The translations under genes were made by a program, and so were the position numbers. A stretch of DNA of 64,000 bases from Calliphora vicina (lineage: Eukaryota; Arthropoda; Insecta; Diptera; Calliphoridae): positions 79,013,747 through 79,077,746 of the forward strand of contig NC_088784.1 in assembly GCF_958450345.1 (NCBI RefSeq). Reading direction: 5' to 3'. Position 1 is the first letter of the stretch, and each line of letters opens with the position of its first letter. The notes under the pieces are model-generated. The model worked only from the letters and a program-made list of their open reading frames with translations, was not told the DNA's origin and did no database searches. Positions 12,315 to 23,929 of the stretch are shown here, one piece after another.

Positions 12315-12463
12315 GTTTCTGGCTATTCCATTGTCATTTCTTGTTCCATATTGTAATTGGTATGAATTTGATTTTGCAAGTGGGTACAAATGCCGATTTG
12401 CCACCAGTGCCACCAGGTTTCCCTACATGTGGTGATCACACGCCCCCTATACCAATTAATTAA
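12315..12463 (+). CDS. stw: Laccase-2 cassette A, terminal exon
   Basis: A 149-nt exon after an intron of 74 bp. It encodes FWLFHCHFLFHIVIGMNLIL and ends TPPIPIN with stop TAA at 12461-12463. HCHxxxHxxxxM is the fourth copper motif, with the Cys bridging type 1 and trinuclear centres and Met at the axial position. Of the three cassettes this one reads most like the classical laccase-2 C-terminus. The 213+231+149 nt of cassette A equal the 593-nt single exons of B and C. Confidence 0.93.
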
Positions 12464-14370
12464 ATACAATATTAAACTAATTACTACCAATTAAACAAAA
12501 AAAAAACAAGAAAAACCCAACACACAACAACACAAGAACTAAACTAAATAAAAGACAACAACTAATAGGTGTTAGAGAAAATGATTGACAACGAATTAGA
12601 ATTTCCTTAAAACGAAAAATTTTGTTGAAAACAAATTATATAACAAATCTCAACATTTTCTAGGTAACACATGTACAAAGTTTTAGAAGACATAGACAAA
12701 AAATAACAAAAGTGTATTATAAAAAAAAACAAACAAAAAACTGCAAAAACTGTTTCTATTATAAAGCAGCACTTAAAAAATAAACTTTAAAGCTTGTTAA
12801 AGCTTTAAGCTTTTATTTTTTCTATATAAATAACGAAAGCACTATTTAGGTGTATATAATGAAGAAGAAAAAAGACCCTCTACTGACTAAACAATTATGT
12901 ATTTGAAATTATTTTATTACTATTCTTATTTGCGCTTTAGAAATATGTATTTAGAACTTTTAAGGCTAAATAAAGCTTAAATATAAACAACTTTTTGTAA
13001 AATTGTAAAAAAGCCATAAAATATGTCTAAAAAAAAGCTGTTTATATATAAGCTTTAAAAGTTTAGCTGATTTAAAGGGTTTCATATTTTTAACAAACTT
13101 TTAAGGGATCATGTTTTTAATATATCTACATATTCCCGGCGCAATAGTCATAAAACTATGAATTATTTTTAAACATTTTTTTTATTCGAATACACTTTAC
13201 CACAAATGTAGTTAATTTTCTAGAAACCATTACAATGCCCCTGACAACTTTTTTTAATATTACTTTAGTAGTATTTATAATAAATTCCTTTGTTTTGTTT
13301 GTAAATTAAGAAAATTTTCACCTTTACTTCCTCAACTTGCCCTTTAATTTGTTGACTATATATGTACTATATAATTATTATTAACTGCAAAATTTTGAAT
13401 TTCCTTAACTTTTAAAGCTCTTTCCTTTTATTTAACCTTTGTGTATAAAACAACACGTTAAGTAATTTGTACTTGTTTGTACTCTTAGTGTATATTTTAA
13501 TATTTTTATTTTTAAATACAGAACTGCAATAGTTTATGATTATTTTTATGTTTTTTAAGTTTTTTACTTTTGTAAAAAATTTTTAAAAATGTAACTGGTA
13601 AAATACTCTTTCCTCCTCCCCCCTTGCCTTAACTTTTTTGTATTAATTTTTTATTATTTTTTTTTTTATTTTGCACAGCTTATTTAAATGTTAATTTTTT
13701 ATTATTTTTTGTTTTTTATGTTTGAATAAATTTAAAAAAAAGATGAGATAATTATTGTATAAAGACATGTAAAATATTAAATATTATTATTATATTTTTA
13801 TACGAATATTACTGCCGTTAATATTAAATTTAATTATTTTTAAAATAAAAACAAAATAAATTATATATAAAAAAAAAGAATTACTATTTGGCTGTTTAAG
13901 TTTGCACAATTATGTATTGTTGTAAATACAAATATTACAATAATTGAGAAGCCGCAGAACAAAAGGTACTTTTTTGAAAATTTAAAAATTTTGGGAAATT
14001 TATTTTTTCTTGAAGATTTCAAGCCAAATTATAAAAATACCAAAAAAATCTATTTGTAAAAAAACTCTAAAGAGTTCCTTTTATTCTGCGGCTCCTAAAT
14101 TGTTAAGTTAGTTGATAAGATTAATGGTACATTTTCCCGCCTTTAATCATGTGTTTACCAATTTTACTAAAATCATCGTTCTAAAATTCCACAAACAGTT
14201 TACCTGGAAGCTAATTTCTCTGAGAATTAAATGTATTTAACTCCGGCCTTGGTATGGTACTCTAATTCGGTTTAAACGGTAACCAATCGTCCTAATTTTA
14301 TCCACCATTCGTTTCTACAGTGTTAATAGGATTCCTAAATTCCCGGAAATAATAATATAATTCGTTAAAT
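12464..14370 (+). other. Probable 3' UTR of the cassette A transcript and AT-rich spacer
   Basis: Long AT-rich sequence with several AATAAA signals (for example near 12546, 12779, 12970 and 13845). No open frame with domain character. Extent of the UTR cannot be fixed from sequence alone. Confidence 0.45.
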
Positions 14371-14595
14371 CCCGGAAATTTCCGAAAAATTTTTGATACT
14401 AAATTAAGACAACATTTTTCAAGGATGGCTACCGTTACCACTAATCTCCCGTTACCCCTAAAATGTAATTTCAGCTCAACTACCCTTATTGCTAAACTAT
14501 CGTTACCGAAATAACTGAAATTACCGTTACCGCTAAAATTCCATTACCGATAAATACCATTACCTAAATACGTTACCGATATTCTATAAAGAATT
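14370..14595. repeat. Degenerate TTACCG repeat, copy 1
   Basis: Starts 'ttttcaaggatggctaccgt' and continues as loosely repeated ACCGTTACC / TTACCGATAAA words. Related copies sit at about 22200-22370 and 45620-45790, where the edge reads 'cgaat(cggt)agccaaccttg' in the opposite sense. This is a dispersed element with an imperfect hexamer core. Confidence 0.65.
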
Positions 14596-14639
14596 TTAAA
14601 TTATAAAAATAAACATATTTTATCATGACAATGCTCGGC

Positions 14640-14935
14640 TACATGTTGCAATTAATTATACCCTACACCACCATAGTGAGCAGGGTATAATGCGTTAGTG
14701 CAGATGTTTTAAACGCCCAAAAATATTAATCTAACACCCAGCTTAAAGTATACCGATCGACTTCGAATCACTTTCTGAGTCGATTAAACGATGTCCGTCC
14801 GTCCGTCTGGCTGGCTGGTCGGCTGGCTGGCTGATCGGCTGGCTGGCTGGCTGTCCATGTAAACCTTGTGCGCAGAGTACAAGTCGCAGTATGGTCGGGC
14901 TTGACCGACCATACTTTCTTACTTGTTTTTAAAAT
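14640..14935. repeat. Internally deleted copy of the GACCGACCATAC-ended repeat
   Basis: Begins 'tataccctacaccaccatag' and ends 'ggcttgaccgaccatacttt' then 'cttacttgttt'. It shares the GGCTGGCTGGCTGG run and 'ccatgtaaaccttgtgcgca' with the longer copies at 17625-18395 and 62829-63535, but the middle is missing. Confidence 0.75.
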
Positions 14936-14969
14936 GTATTTAGAATGAAATGGTTGTAAAGTTTTCCTC

Positions 14970-15175
14970 TCCCACTTTTTAGTCCAGACCGTGCTCCGTC
15001 CGACTACTATTTATTTCGTTGCATAAGGTTCTCTCTGGGATATGCTTTACTTTGGAACAGAGTATCCGATATTGGCTTGATACGTTCTTGGCCTCAAAAG
15101 ATGAGCAGTTCTTTTGGCTCGTAAGATGGGAAAAGGTCGTAGCTAACAATGGCCAATACTATGAATAAACTTACA
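14970..15175 (+). pseudogene. Mariner transposase C-terminal fragment
   Basis: Plus-strand frames give a run like DLAPSDYYLF, using 'gaccgtgctccgtccgacta', then FSLGYALLWNRV, WPQKMSSSFG and (in another frame) DGKRS..NNGQYYE-like text. This matches the C-terminal third of mariner transposases around the last catalytic Asp and the final WEKVVANDGQYF block. Stops and frameshifts are present. A closer relative of the same family lies at 29085-29320. Confidence 0.7.
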
Positions 15176-15179
15176 TAAG

Positions 15180-15610
15180 GTCTGTTCATTTACTTTCCCA
15201 GTAATAATCAAGAATAAAATCAAAATTTACAAAATTACTCTTTTAAATTCTCAATAATAGTAAAAAGTAAATGAACGCTTTTCCAGTAACAATTGTTTTA
15301 TACACACAATTTTCTTATTTTATTCCTTTTAAAATGTATAAAAACTCACATTTTCTTTAATTTTATTGAAAATTCTTTTGTTTTGGCATTTTTTCACCAC
15401 AAAAATAAAATTTTAAATAAATAAACAATAACACAAAACATATAAAATATAGAATATAAGCTGCTAACTATTACGAGTTCAAAATAGAACTTGTAATAGT
15501 TTGCAACGAGAGAACACTCTCTAAAATTTATACGCTCTTGATTTTTTCTCTACTTGCAAGTTTTTGAGTTAATGAACGCTTTTCCAGTAACAATTGTTAC
15601 TAACTAGTAA
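15180..15610. repeat. Short direct repeat AACGCTTTTCCAGTAACAATTGTT
   Basis: The block 'aacgcttttccagtaacaat' followed by TGTT occurs twice, near 15275 and 15577, about 300 bp apart. The segment may be a small element adjoining the mariner fragment. Confidence 0.45.
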
Positions 15611-16589
15611 CAACTTTTAGTTATTGAACATAGCTATATATTGTACAAATGTTTCAAAATAAAAGCTAAAAATTTATGAAATATGAAATTTTGTTGAACA
15701 ACATTTGAATATTTCACGGGAAAAATAATATCCCCTTATCGGATTTATTCAAATAATTGAAAATGTAAATAAAGTTTTTTTTAAATTTTTGAAAATAAAA
15801 AATAAACCATTTCATAAAAATGTTAAAATGTTGAGGCTTACGAAGATTAATACAAAATGAAATAAAGAATATTTAAAACCATAACGCATTAAAATGAATA
15901 GCAAACATTTGAAACTCCAGAAGTTCAAAGAACTCAATTATAGATAGACACTATTAATTTACATAGTAGTGAAACGAGAGAATTTATTACCAAATTGCAT
16001 ATTTGAAGTTTAATTTCACCACAGGTTTTTTTATTCTAGTAAGTTAAATAAAGGATATATACAATTCTTACATATAATGCTGACCCAGATCATAATAAAA
16101 AATTAAAAACCTCTCATTCTACTAACAATCAAATAATCAATTTTTAATATAATAAAATTACTTATAAAATAATTGCAATAATACTTAATATTAAACTTGA
16201 GGTTAATTAGAAGATAATTTTATTTAATTTTTTTTTTAATTCTTATTTCTTATTAATTAAAATTTATAAATTATTACAAAAAACTACTTACATTTTCAAA
16301 AATTAGACTTCATTACCTATCCATTGATGTAAAATATGTTATATCTGACTATTTATTATAAGCTAAAATAACACTTGTAAGTCACGCCTTTTGAAAAATT
16401 GTCTCTTATTTACTTATAACACTAGCAATGCTTACTATGCACTTCTCATTTTTACATGTACCATTTGTTTTATATTGTAGACTGCTTTGTTGTTGATTTT
16501 TGTGAGTGCGCATGCGTTTTAGTTTGTTTTGTCTCATACTCTTAACTGAGCTTAAGTAAACTTTGATTGACGAAAGATTCAACTTTTTT

Positions 16590-17620
16590 GATTTGATTTT
16601 TCACTAAAATTTTGATTTTTTATTAAAAATTTGATTTTTCACTAAAAATTCTATTTTTCACAAACAATTTAATTTCACCAAAAATTCGATTTGTTACTAT
16701 GAATTTGGCTTTTCACTAGAAATTAAATTTTTCACTAAAATTATTTTACTAAAAATTCGGATTTTCACTAAAGAAATAGATTTTTCACAAAAAATCAATT
16801 TTTCACTAAAAAAAAATTCACTAAAAATGCGTTTGTTGACAAAATATCATTTGCTCACTATAAGTCCGTATGTTAACTATAAAACCGATTGTTGACTCAA
16901 AAACAGTTTACTCACTAAAAAACCGTTTTCACACTAAAAAGTATTTTTTCACTAAAAACTTTTGTTGACTAAATAAACGTTATTCACTAAAAAAAATAGC
17001 TTGTTAACTTAAAAAATGTGTTATGAACTTACCACCCATTTGTTAACTAAAAAAAACGTTTGCTGACTAAAATACCGTTTGTGAACTAAAATACAATTTT
17101 TTCACTAAAAATCCGTTTTTCATTACAAAACCTTTTCCTGGCACCATTTAGACTGAAACACGTTTAATGTCTGTCTAAAAAACCATTTGTTATCTAACTA
17201 ACTTTTTGTTTCTTCACTCAAAAGTCGTTTGTTCTTTAAAAAAATCGTTTGTTCACTAAAAAACCGTTTATTCACTAAAAAAAATACGTTTTTCATTAAA
17301 AAAATATATTTTCCACTACAAAACTGTTTGTTGATTAATAAACCGGTTAATAACTAAAACCAGTTTATTGTCTAAAACAACGTTTGTTATCTAAACCACA
17401 TTTTGTTGGAAAAAATTTGTTCTTATGAAAAAACGGTATTTTAGACAGCAAACGGTTCGTTTTTTAGTAAAGTGAATAAAGGGTTTTTAATAAACAAATA
17501 ATTTTTTAGTGAATATTTTTATTAAAAATTAAATTTCTACTAAAAAATCTAATTTTTTGTGAAAAATTTAATTTATAGTAAAAAATCGAATTTTTAGTTA
17601 TTAATCAATTTTTTAATAAA
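16590..17620. repeat. Degenerate short tandem repeats in the foldback loop
   Basis: About 50 loose copies of an 18-25-bp word of the form TTCACTAAAAAaCCGTTTG. Toward 17450-17620 the words appear in the reverse sense (TTTTTAGTGAA), so the loop itself is palindromic. Confidence 0.75.
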
Positions 17621-17624
17621 AAAC

Positions 17625-18395
17625 AAGTAAGAAAGTATGGTCGGTCAAGCCCGACCATATAATACCCTACACCAAGTAAATGAGTAAAAATATTTTTCTT
17701 TTAAAATATCAATAATTTATATTCGTGAGTGATTTTCGGAAGTGGGCCTTATATGGGAGCTATGACCAATTATGGACCGATCACCATAAAATTAGGTCGT
17801 GTGATTCATGTCTATATTAAAGTTAACTATGTTGAATTTTGTGTGTATACCAACATTTTTAAGCGATTTATGCACGTTAAAGTGATTTTCGGAAGCGGGT
17901 CTATATGGGAGCTATGACTAATTATGGACCGATCGTAACAAAATTTGGTGACATGAATTTTGTATATATAAAACTTATTTGGAGCGAAATTTGTGTAGAT
18001 ACATAGATAAATTAAACATTTATGACCGATAAAGTCCAATATCGAGGGGACATTTGTATGGGGGCTAGGTGAAATAATGGACCGATTTCAGCCAGTTTCA
18101 ATAGGCTTGGTCCTTGGGCCGAAAAAGTAATATGTACCAAATTTGATCGAAATATCTTCAAAATTGCGACCTGTACTCTGCGCACAAAGTTTACATGGAC
18201 AGCCAGCCAGCCAGCCAGCCAGCCAGCCAACCAGACGGACGGACGGACGGACGGACATCGTTTAATCGACTCAGAAAGTGATTCTAAGTCGATCGGTATA
18301 CTTTAAGGTGGGTGTTAGACTAATATTTTTGGGCGTTACAAACATCTGCACAAACGCATAATACCCTCCCCACTATGGTGGTGTAGGGTATAAAA
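17625..18395. mobile_element. GACCGACCATAC-ended repeat, long copy (nested)
   Basis: Begins 'aacaagtaagaaagtatggt' then 'cggtcaagcccgaccatata', and ends 'ccactatggtggtgtagggt' + ATAAAAA. It carries a GCCAGCCA run, an ACGG run and 'ttaatcgactcagaaagtga'. An inverted-orientation copy of the whole unit is at 62829-63535 and a deleted one at 14640-14935. It interrupts the foldback loop. Small frames within it are conserved between copies because the DNA is, not because they are genes. Confidence 0.8.
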
Positions 18396-19659
18396 ATGGA
18401 TTTCTAGTGGAAAATCTATTTTTTAGTAAAAAATTAAATTTTTAGTAACAAAATTAATTTTTAGAGAAAAATAAATTTTTTTGTGAAAACTTTTTTTTTA
18501 CTGAAAAATAAATTTTTTGCTATCATTTACTTACATGAATTTTTATGAACCAAACAGTTTCAAATCTATTCAATTGATCAACGTTAATTGAAAATGTTGA
18601 ATCTTTCGTCAATCAAAGTTTACTTAAGCTCAGTTAAGAAATTCGTATGAGACCAACTAACGAAAACGCATGCGCACTTACAAAAAACAACAACAAAGCA
18701 GTCTACAACATAAAACAAATGGTACATGTAAAAATGAGAAGTGCATAGTAAGCATAGTAAGCATTAATAGTATTATAAGTAAATATAGAGGAAATTTTTC
18801 ACTAGGTATGATTTACTTGTGTTATTTTAGCTTATAATATAATAGTCAAATATTACATATTATATATCAATGGATAGGTAATGAAATGTAGTTTTTGAAA
18901 ACTTAAGTATTTTCTATAAATTGATTGATATTTTTTAATTAAGTGATAATTACTAAAAAAAATTAATAAAATTATCTTTTAATTAGACTCAAGTTAAATT
19001 GTATTATTGCAAGACATTTTTTTTAAGAAATTTCATTATATTAAAAATTGAACATTTAATTTCTAAGGTTTTTAATTTGTACATATCCTTTATTTAATTC
19101 ACATGCACTTTGAGTTATCACATGCACGTTGACGAATCTAGGCTAGAATACAAAATCTGCGGCCAAACTAAACTTCAAATATGCAATTTGGTAATAATTA
19201 TGGCACTGCTATGCAAATTAATAGTGTCTATGTTGAGAAATATAAAAATCTAGAATTGAGTTCTTTGAACTTCTGGAGTTGACTTTATAGGTTATCGTTA
19301 ACTGTTTTACCGTTTTGAAAATTATAAATTCCCCGGAAAAAATTTTTCTGATTAGGAATCTTAAGTGTAAGGGAAATATTCTCCAAACTCAGTAAATTAT
19401 CGTATTTTTTGAAACTATAAGGAGTGTGACAAATCCGTTAACAAGAGAATAAATAGAAAGAACATTAAAGCGAAAAATTTCAATTAAAAAAAAATAATTT
19501 CTGAAACTTTGCTCTTCTGAATTCGATAATATTTGATATACATGGTTATAAAAAAGATTCAAATTTTTCCAGAATTTCGAAATTCTCTTTACTTTGGTTT
19601 TGTGAAAGTTGATATATTGTAAAAGATGAGTGAAAGTTACATAAAGTAAAACTGTTTCA

Positions 19660-19880
19660 TTTGTCGAAGTCATCAAAATATGTATTTTTTATGAGACGAT
19701 TTCATCGTTGTAGTCAAATCTCTTTCCGCCAAGACATTTCTTCTGGTTTGAAAACAAGAAATAGTCAATCGGAGCTAAATCCAGAGTATAGGGCGGAAGA
19801 GGGAGCATTTCGTAGCCTAATTCATGGCCATCTTGCGGAAAGCTTTCTCATACCCAAGTGATCATTTAAAATTTAAACCA
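19660..19880 (-). pseudogene. Mariner-family transposase fragment
   Basis: On the minus strand the frame through PPYTLDLAPIDYFLFSNQKK and LGGKRFDYNDEI matches the 'PPYSPDLAPSDYHLFPxLK' segment with the last catalytic Asp of mariner/Tc1-type transposases. Upstream minus-strand bases suggest HLGMRKLSARW-type text in another frame. Only this fragment remains. Confidence 0.65.
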
Positions 19881-20051
19881 CTTATTCCTCTCTCGAACTT
19901 TCAATCACCGATCCACATGCATAGAGCACTGCTATGCGTTCAACATATATTGTGATATTTGGATCGCGATCTGGATTTTAGAATATTAGGCTATTCTGTG
20001 ATCCATGAACACTTCAATAAATATCGCGATACTGAATTGCGGTCAATATAT

Positions 20052-21010
20052 TGTTACGTTTTAACCTTTTCAAAACGTTGGTTTATTTCCTTTAAATAAA
20101 CCGGATACTTTTGATTGCAAATAAAAGCCGTTTAGTAGTTTGAAAATTGTAACAACTCTTTATTTATATAAAATGTACAACAACAGAATTAAATAGTCAC
20201 TCAATGTTTTTCTGTGTAATTCGCAGAAATACAGACACACTTTATAATGTACACGAATTCACTTGAAAAACACAGCACTCATGCATTAAACACATTCAAG
20301 ACAGCAGGCTACCAACTTCAATCTGTCAAAAATAAAATGCACACGTTTATATGGAGACGATTATTTTAACGACAGCACAGCTACACGGCCACACGACTAC
20401 TCATGCCGATGTAGCCGAATTAGGCTAATTTCTATTTTTGTCAACTACAAAACAGAAATAGTGTTGCTAATATAATAAAAAAAATGTAAATCAAATTAGT
20501 GCTTAAAAAAATATATATTTTACTTAATTAAGAGAAGTTTCTGATAACCATATTGAAATAAATTAATAACAGGTACATAATTAATTATAACCATATATAT
20601 ATTTTTACTCAAAATAATTGTTTCAGTCTTAATTACTTTGGAATTTTGTACGGTTATTTTTTATTCGAAAAGCGTCTCTCATAAACTCACTAACGACTGC
20701 AACCTCTGCTACTATTTATAACACTGCCATCTGCACTCTAGATTTCTCTTTAACTGTCTAGAGATTTCTAATACATACGCCATCTGTGGTGTACTTTCTA
20801 CAATGTTCTTTAACTGAATATTCGAATTCGAATATACGGTCGCAGCAAACAGCGTTGCCAACTTACGATCAATGGTCAACTGAAAGCTTTTATTTCAATG
20901 ATAATAATGCCCACAGATATGTTACAGTTTGTTATTTGAAAGCATTAGGCTACTTTTAATTCAGCCGTGTTAAAATCGTTATATTTGAATTCAAGTACAA
21001 TTTCGTAACA
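20052..21010 (-). mobile_element. Solo LTR, 959 bp, with 4-bp target duplication ATAT
   Basis: The unit begins TGTTACG and ends CGTAACA, with ATAT on both sides (20048-20051 and 21011-21014). Its reverse complement starts 'tgttacgaaattgtacttga', and a truncated copy in that sense is at 58471-58797. No internal retroelement genes remain, so it is a recombination-derived solo LTR. Orientation is inferred from the second copy. The family is probably Ty3/gypsy-like, but no coding sequence is present to prove it. Confidence 0.85.
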
Positions 21011-21014
21011 ATAT

Positions 21015-22200
21015 ATTGAACGTGTAGCAGTGCCCATAGACTTTGTTTGAGTGATCGTTTTTTTCGCAAAAAATAATGCTTAATGGGCACACGAAATTAA
21101 CTTTTTTCCAATTTCTCCTCAAGTTTCTGTTGACAGGAGCAGTTAACTTAAGAGCTGGGAAATTCAAAGTGTGCTTTTACACAGGGCAAGTTTTCTTGCC
21201 GCAAGTCTGAGTTTATAGGAGAGAGAGGCCAGAAGAAAGGGGTACACACAATTTTACAAGGTGGAATTTATACAAGGTGGAGTCAGTCAAACAACTGATA
21301 ATTTTTTTTTCGCTTTTTGGTTCTAACAACTGTCAAAGCTTGTTTTTATATTTAAATATCTACATATTCTAAGCTTATTAACAAAATATTTATTGTTTAC
21401 ATAAATAAGTAAAGCCCTCACTATTCAATTATCAACACTATATTTAGTTTAAATACTTATTTGTTTAATTTTTCATTTTGGTTTTTTGACATTTGTTAAG
21501 ACCAATCGTTGTTTTTGTAGAACTGACACCACCTCGTATGAATTCGCCTAGGATACACACTTGCTTGTACTGGCAAGTCTCTTCAATTCTCTTTTGTTTT
21601 CTCATTTTCACTATGGCGTCTATTAAGTTTTGACACACAAAATTAAACACAGACTTGCCGCGTGTAAACAGACGAGCAAGTTTGTATTTGCAGGCCTGTC
21701 ACAGAATACCATTCCGATCGAAAGTGGAATTAATTCTGTTTTTTGCTTCTTCAGAAAAAGTAAAACGAAAATTTCTTTCGGAATGAAACCACTTGCAGTT
21801 TTCAAAGTGGAATTGATATGTTTTTGTAATTAATTGTTTTTCTAAAATTTTTAATCAGTTTCTGCACCAAAAACTTCACTTTAGCTTTAATACAAAAAAC
21901 GCTATCAAATTAAAATCAGAAATACAGAATTATTAAATATTTTTCGAATTAATAAATTACACGGAATCTGAAGAACCTAAAACGAAATCGATCGGAATAA
22001 AAAATACGGAATTGAAACCATTCCGAATAAAATGTGTGACAGCCCTGTTTGTATGCCATGAAGAAGCTGTGTACTATGTTTTAACAAATTTGGAACGAGT
22101 AAAGTCCGATGATTTTCAAAGATTTTTGTTCCCTTCCTTCAATAATTGAGCTTATTGAAATCTGAAGAATATAAAATGTGATTTAAAATTCCAATGTTGG
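21015..22200. other. Unassigned sequence between laccase cassettes A and B
   Basis: Moderately AT-rich sequence with short open frames on both strands (21465-21833), none with a recognisable domain. Words such as 'ccattccgatcgaaagtgga' and related forms near 21710 and 22015 hint at an unlisted dispersed repeat. Confidence 0.4.
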
Positions 22201-22370
22201 CTTATTTTTAATCACGAAGTCAAACTGAAATCACCGATATCATTAAAATAAAGTTACCGAAATAAAAGCAAATACCGTTACAGCTAAATCATCGTTACCT
22301 AAATAATATAAACAATGTTACCTTTAACCCTTAACCGTTTCGAATAGCCAACCTTGAAAAATATTTTTTT
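22200..22370. repeat. Degenerate TTACCG repeat, copy 2
   Basis: Words of the form GTTACCG / CGTTACC with AAATAA spacers, ending 'tttcgaatagccaaccttga'. Same family as 14370-14595 (inverted) and 45620-45790. Confidence 0.65.
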
Positions 22371-22849
22371 GCAAAAACGTAACAAATCCAATGTGTTCCC
22401 TTGTGAAAGCATTTCCAAATTTCAGAGCTGATGCGGTTTAACATTATACGATTTGACTCAAGTTTTATCAGAATAATTTAAGAGAATTTACAAATTCAAA
22501 TGATCATAACAGGCTTCAATCTTCTGCGATCGTGTAAATAACATAAGTGTTCCATAATAAATTAACTTTATTAAACAACAATACTATAATTTTACATCCT
22601 TAATAAGAAAGGACAGAATTTTGTATCAATTTCCAATAATGGGGAACAATTTGGTACCCATCATCCCTTCTACTTCCAATGTAAATAAACAGCACTTGAT
22701 TTTTTAATCAAAGCTCAAGTAAGTCCTTATAAAAACTAAACAACAAGTAAGTCTAAATATCTAGTTTTACTAAGTGCAATAGTCTTAAGTCTAAAGAAAA
22801 CTTGTTCAAATAATTATTAAAATTGTATTATTCAAATACTCTCCTACAG

Positions 22850-23045
22850 GTACTTAATCCTTTAGATGCCATCTGTGATCGTAAACGTGCCGATGCTATC
22901 TGTGTATCGAATTTGAAAAATGCCAAGACAGTGGACAAAAGTGTGTTGATCGAAAGGCCCGATGTGAAAATCTTTTTACCCTTCCGTTTCTATGTTTATG
23001 AACCAAAAAATCTATTTATACCCAATACATATAATAAATATTTGG
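22850..23045 (+). CDS. stw: Laccase-2 cassette B (and probably C) lead exon
   Basis: A 196-nt exon after acceptor ctcctacag, ending with one base of a split codon before GTAAG at 23046. It encodes VLNPLDAICDRKRADAICV, continues through KIFLPFRFYVYEPKN and ends PNTYNKYL. Length, phases and most residues match the cassette A lead exon at 6992, so it is a mutually exclusive alternative to it after the shared exon. It can splice in frame to 23337 (cassette B) and equally to 30268 (cassette C), which has no lead exon of its own that I can find. Confidence 0.9.
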
Positions 23046-23336
23046 GTAAGTTTTTACAGCAGCATAATATGCAAACATTTTCTTGTTATAAATATTGAAA
23101 AATATGTATGTATTTATAGTTTTGTATGTTTGTTTTGTGTAAAAAAGTTCGTAAATTATATAAATAATTGTAAATGGAACCTGAAATGCCCTCAACAAAA
23201 AAGGGTTAAACGTTTTTAAGACTACTAAAACAATCCCGGAAAACGTTTGTGGTTCCTTTACACCATTAGATCATAAGTTAATGTTATATTTTCTCTTTTT
23301 TCATATTGTGCATAAAATAAAACTGTAAACTTTTAG

Positions 23337-23929
23337 TGGCTCCTAGTGGTGATCACTTGACATCGTTAATAGATGAAATATCGTATGTATCACCACCATC
23401 ACCAATGCTCTCGCAAATACATGACATACCGCCAGAGCTTTTCTGTAATGGTGATAATCGTCCACCAGATTGTGGACCCAATTGTGAGTGTGTCCACAAA
23501 GTTGATATACCATTAGGAGCGGTTGTGGAAGTGGTGTTAGTCGATGAGGTACAACAGACAAACCTCAGTCATCCATTTCATTTACATGGTACGGCATTCT
23601 ATTTGGTGGGTTTGGGTCGTTCTCCCGACAAGTCTATCAAGAAAATCAATTTGAAACACGCCCTGGAATTGGATCGCATGGGCATGATTGAGCGTGATTT
23701 CAGCCATCCGCCCCTGAAGGATACCATTGCTGTGCCCAATAACGGTTATGCTGTCATGAGATTTCGTGCGGATAATCCTGGCTACTGGATGTTCCATTGT
23801 CATTTTCTGTTTCACATTGTTATAGGCATGAATCTGGTCTTTCACATCGGTACTCAAGCGGATTTACCGCCCGTACCCGACAAATTTCCCACCTGTGGCC
23901 ATCATAGACCACCGGTATCATTATTTTAA
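23337..23929 (+). CDS. stw: Laccase-2 cassette B, terminal exon
   Basis: A single 593-nt exon from acceptor cttttag to stop TAA. It encodes VAPSGDHLTSLIDEISYVS, the Cys segment CNGDNRPPDCGPNCECVHK, the copper motif HPFHLHG, a loop KKINLKHALELDRMG, and HCHFLFHIVIGMN with all copper ligands present. The end is FPTCGHHRPPVSLF. It lacks the two introns that split cassette A. Transcripts ending here would give a laccase with an alternative third cupredoxin domain. The 291-bp intron upstream separates it from the lead exon. Confidence 0.93.

Larger units (their letters stand above)
15913..19284. mobile_element. Foldback-type element with arms of about 680 bp
   Basis: The left arm (about 15913-16585) and right arm (about 18598-19284) are inverted copies. 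The outer ends pair 'ctccagaagttcaaagaact' with its complement near 19262-19281. The inner ends share 43 perfectly complementary bases at 16543-16585 and 18598-18640, including 'ttgattgacgaaagattcaa'. Between them are degenerate TTCACTAAAAA..CGTTTG repeats (16590-17450), the same type inverted (17450-17620 and 18400-18530), and an inserted repeat at 17625-18395. No transposase is visible. It lies between cassettes A and B of the laccase gene. Confidence 0.85.

Noticed and set aside
17827..18230. Open frames MDFIGHKC.. and MAGWLAGWLA..
   Set aside because: The first is present in both full copies of a non-coding repeat (also 63113-63325); the second is translation of a GCCA microsatellite.
19389..19676. 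95-codon minus-strand frame as a gene
   Set aside because: Low-complexity hydrophobic/AT codon text, no domain or conserved neighbour, next to mobile elements.
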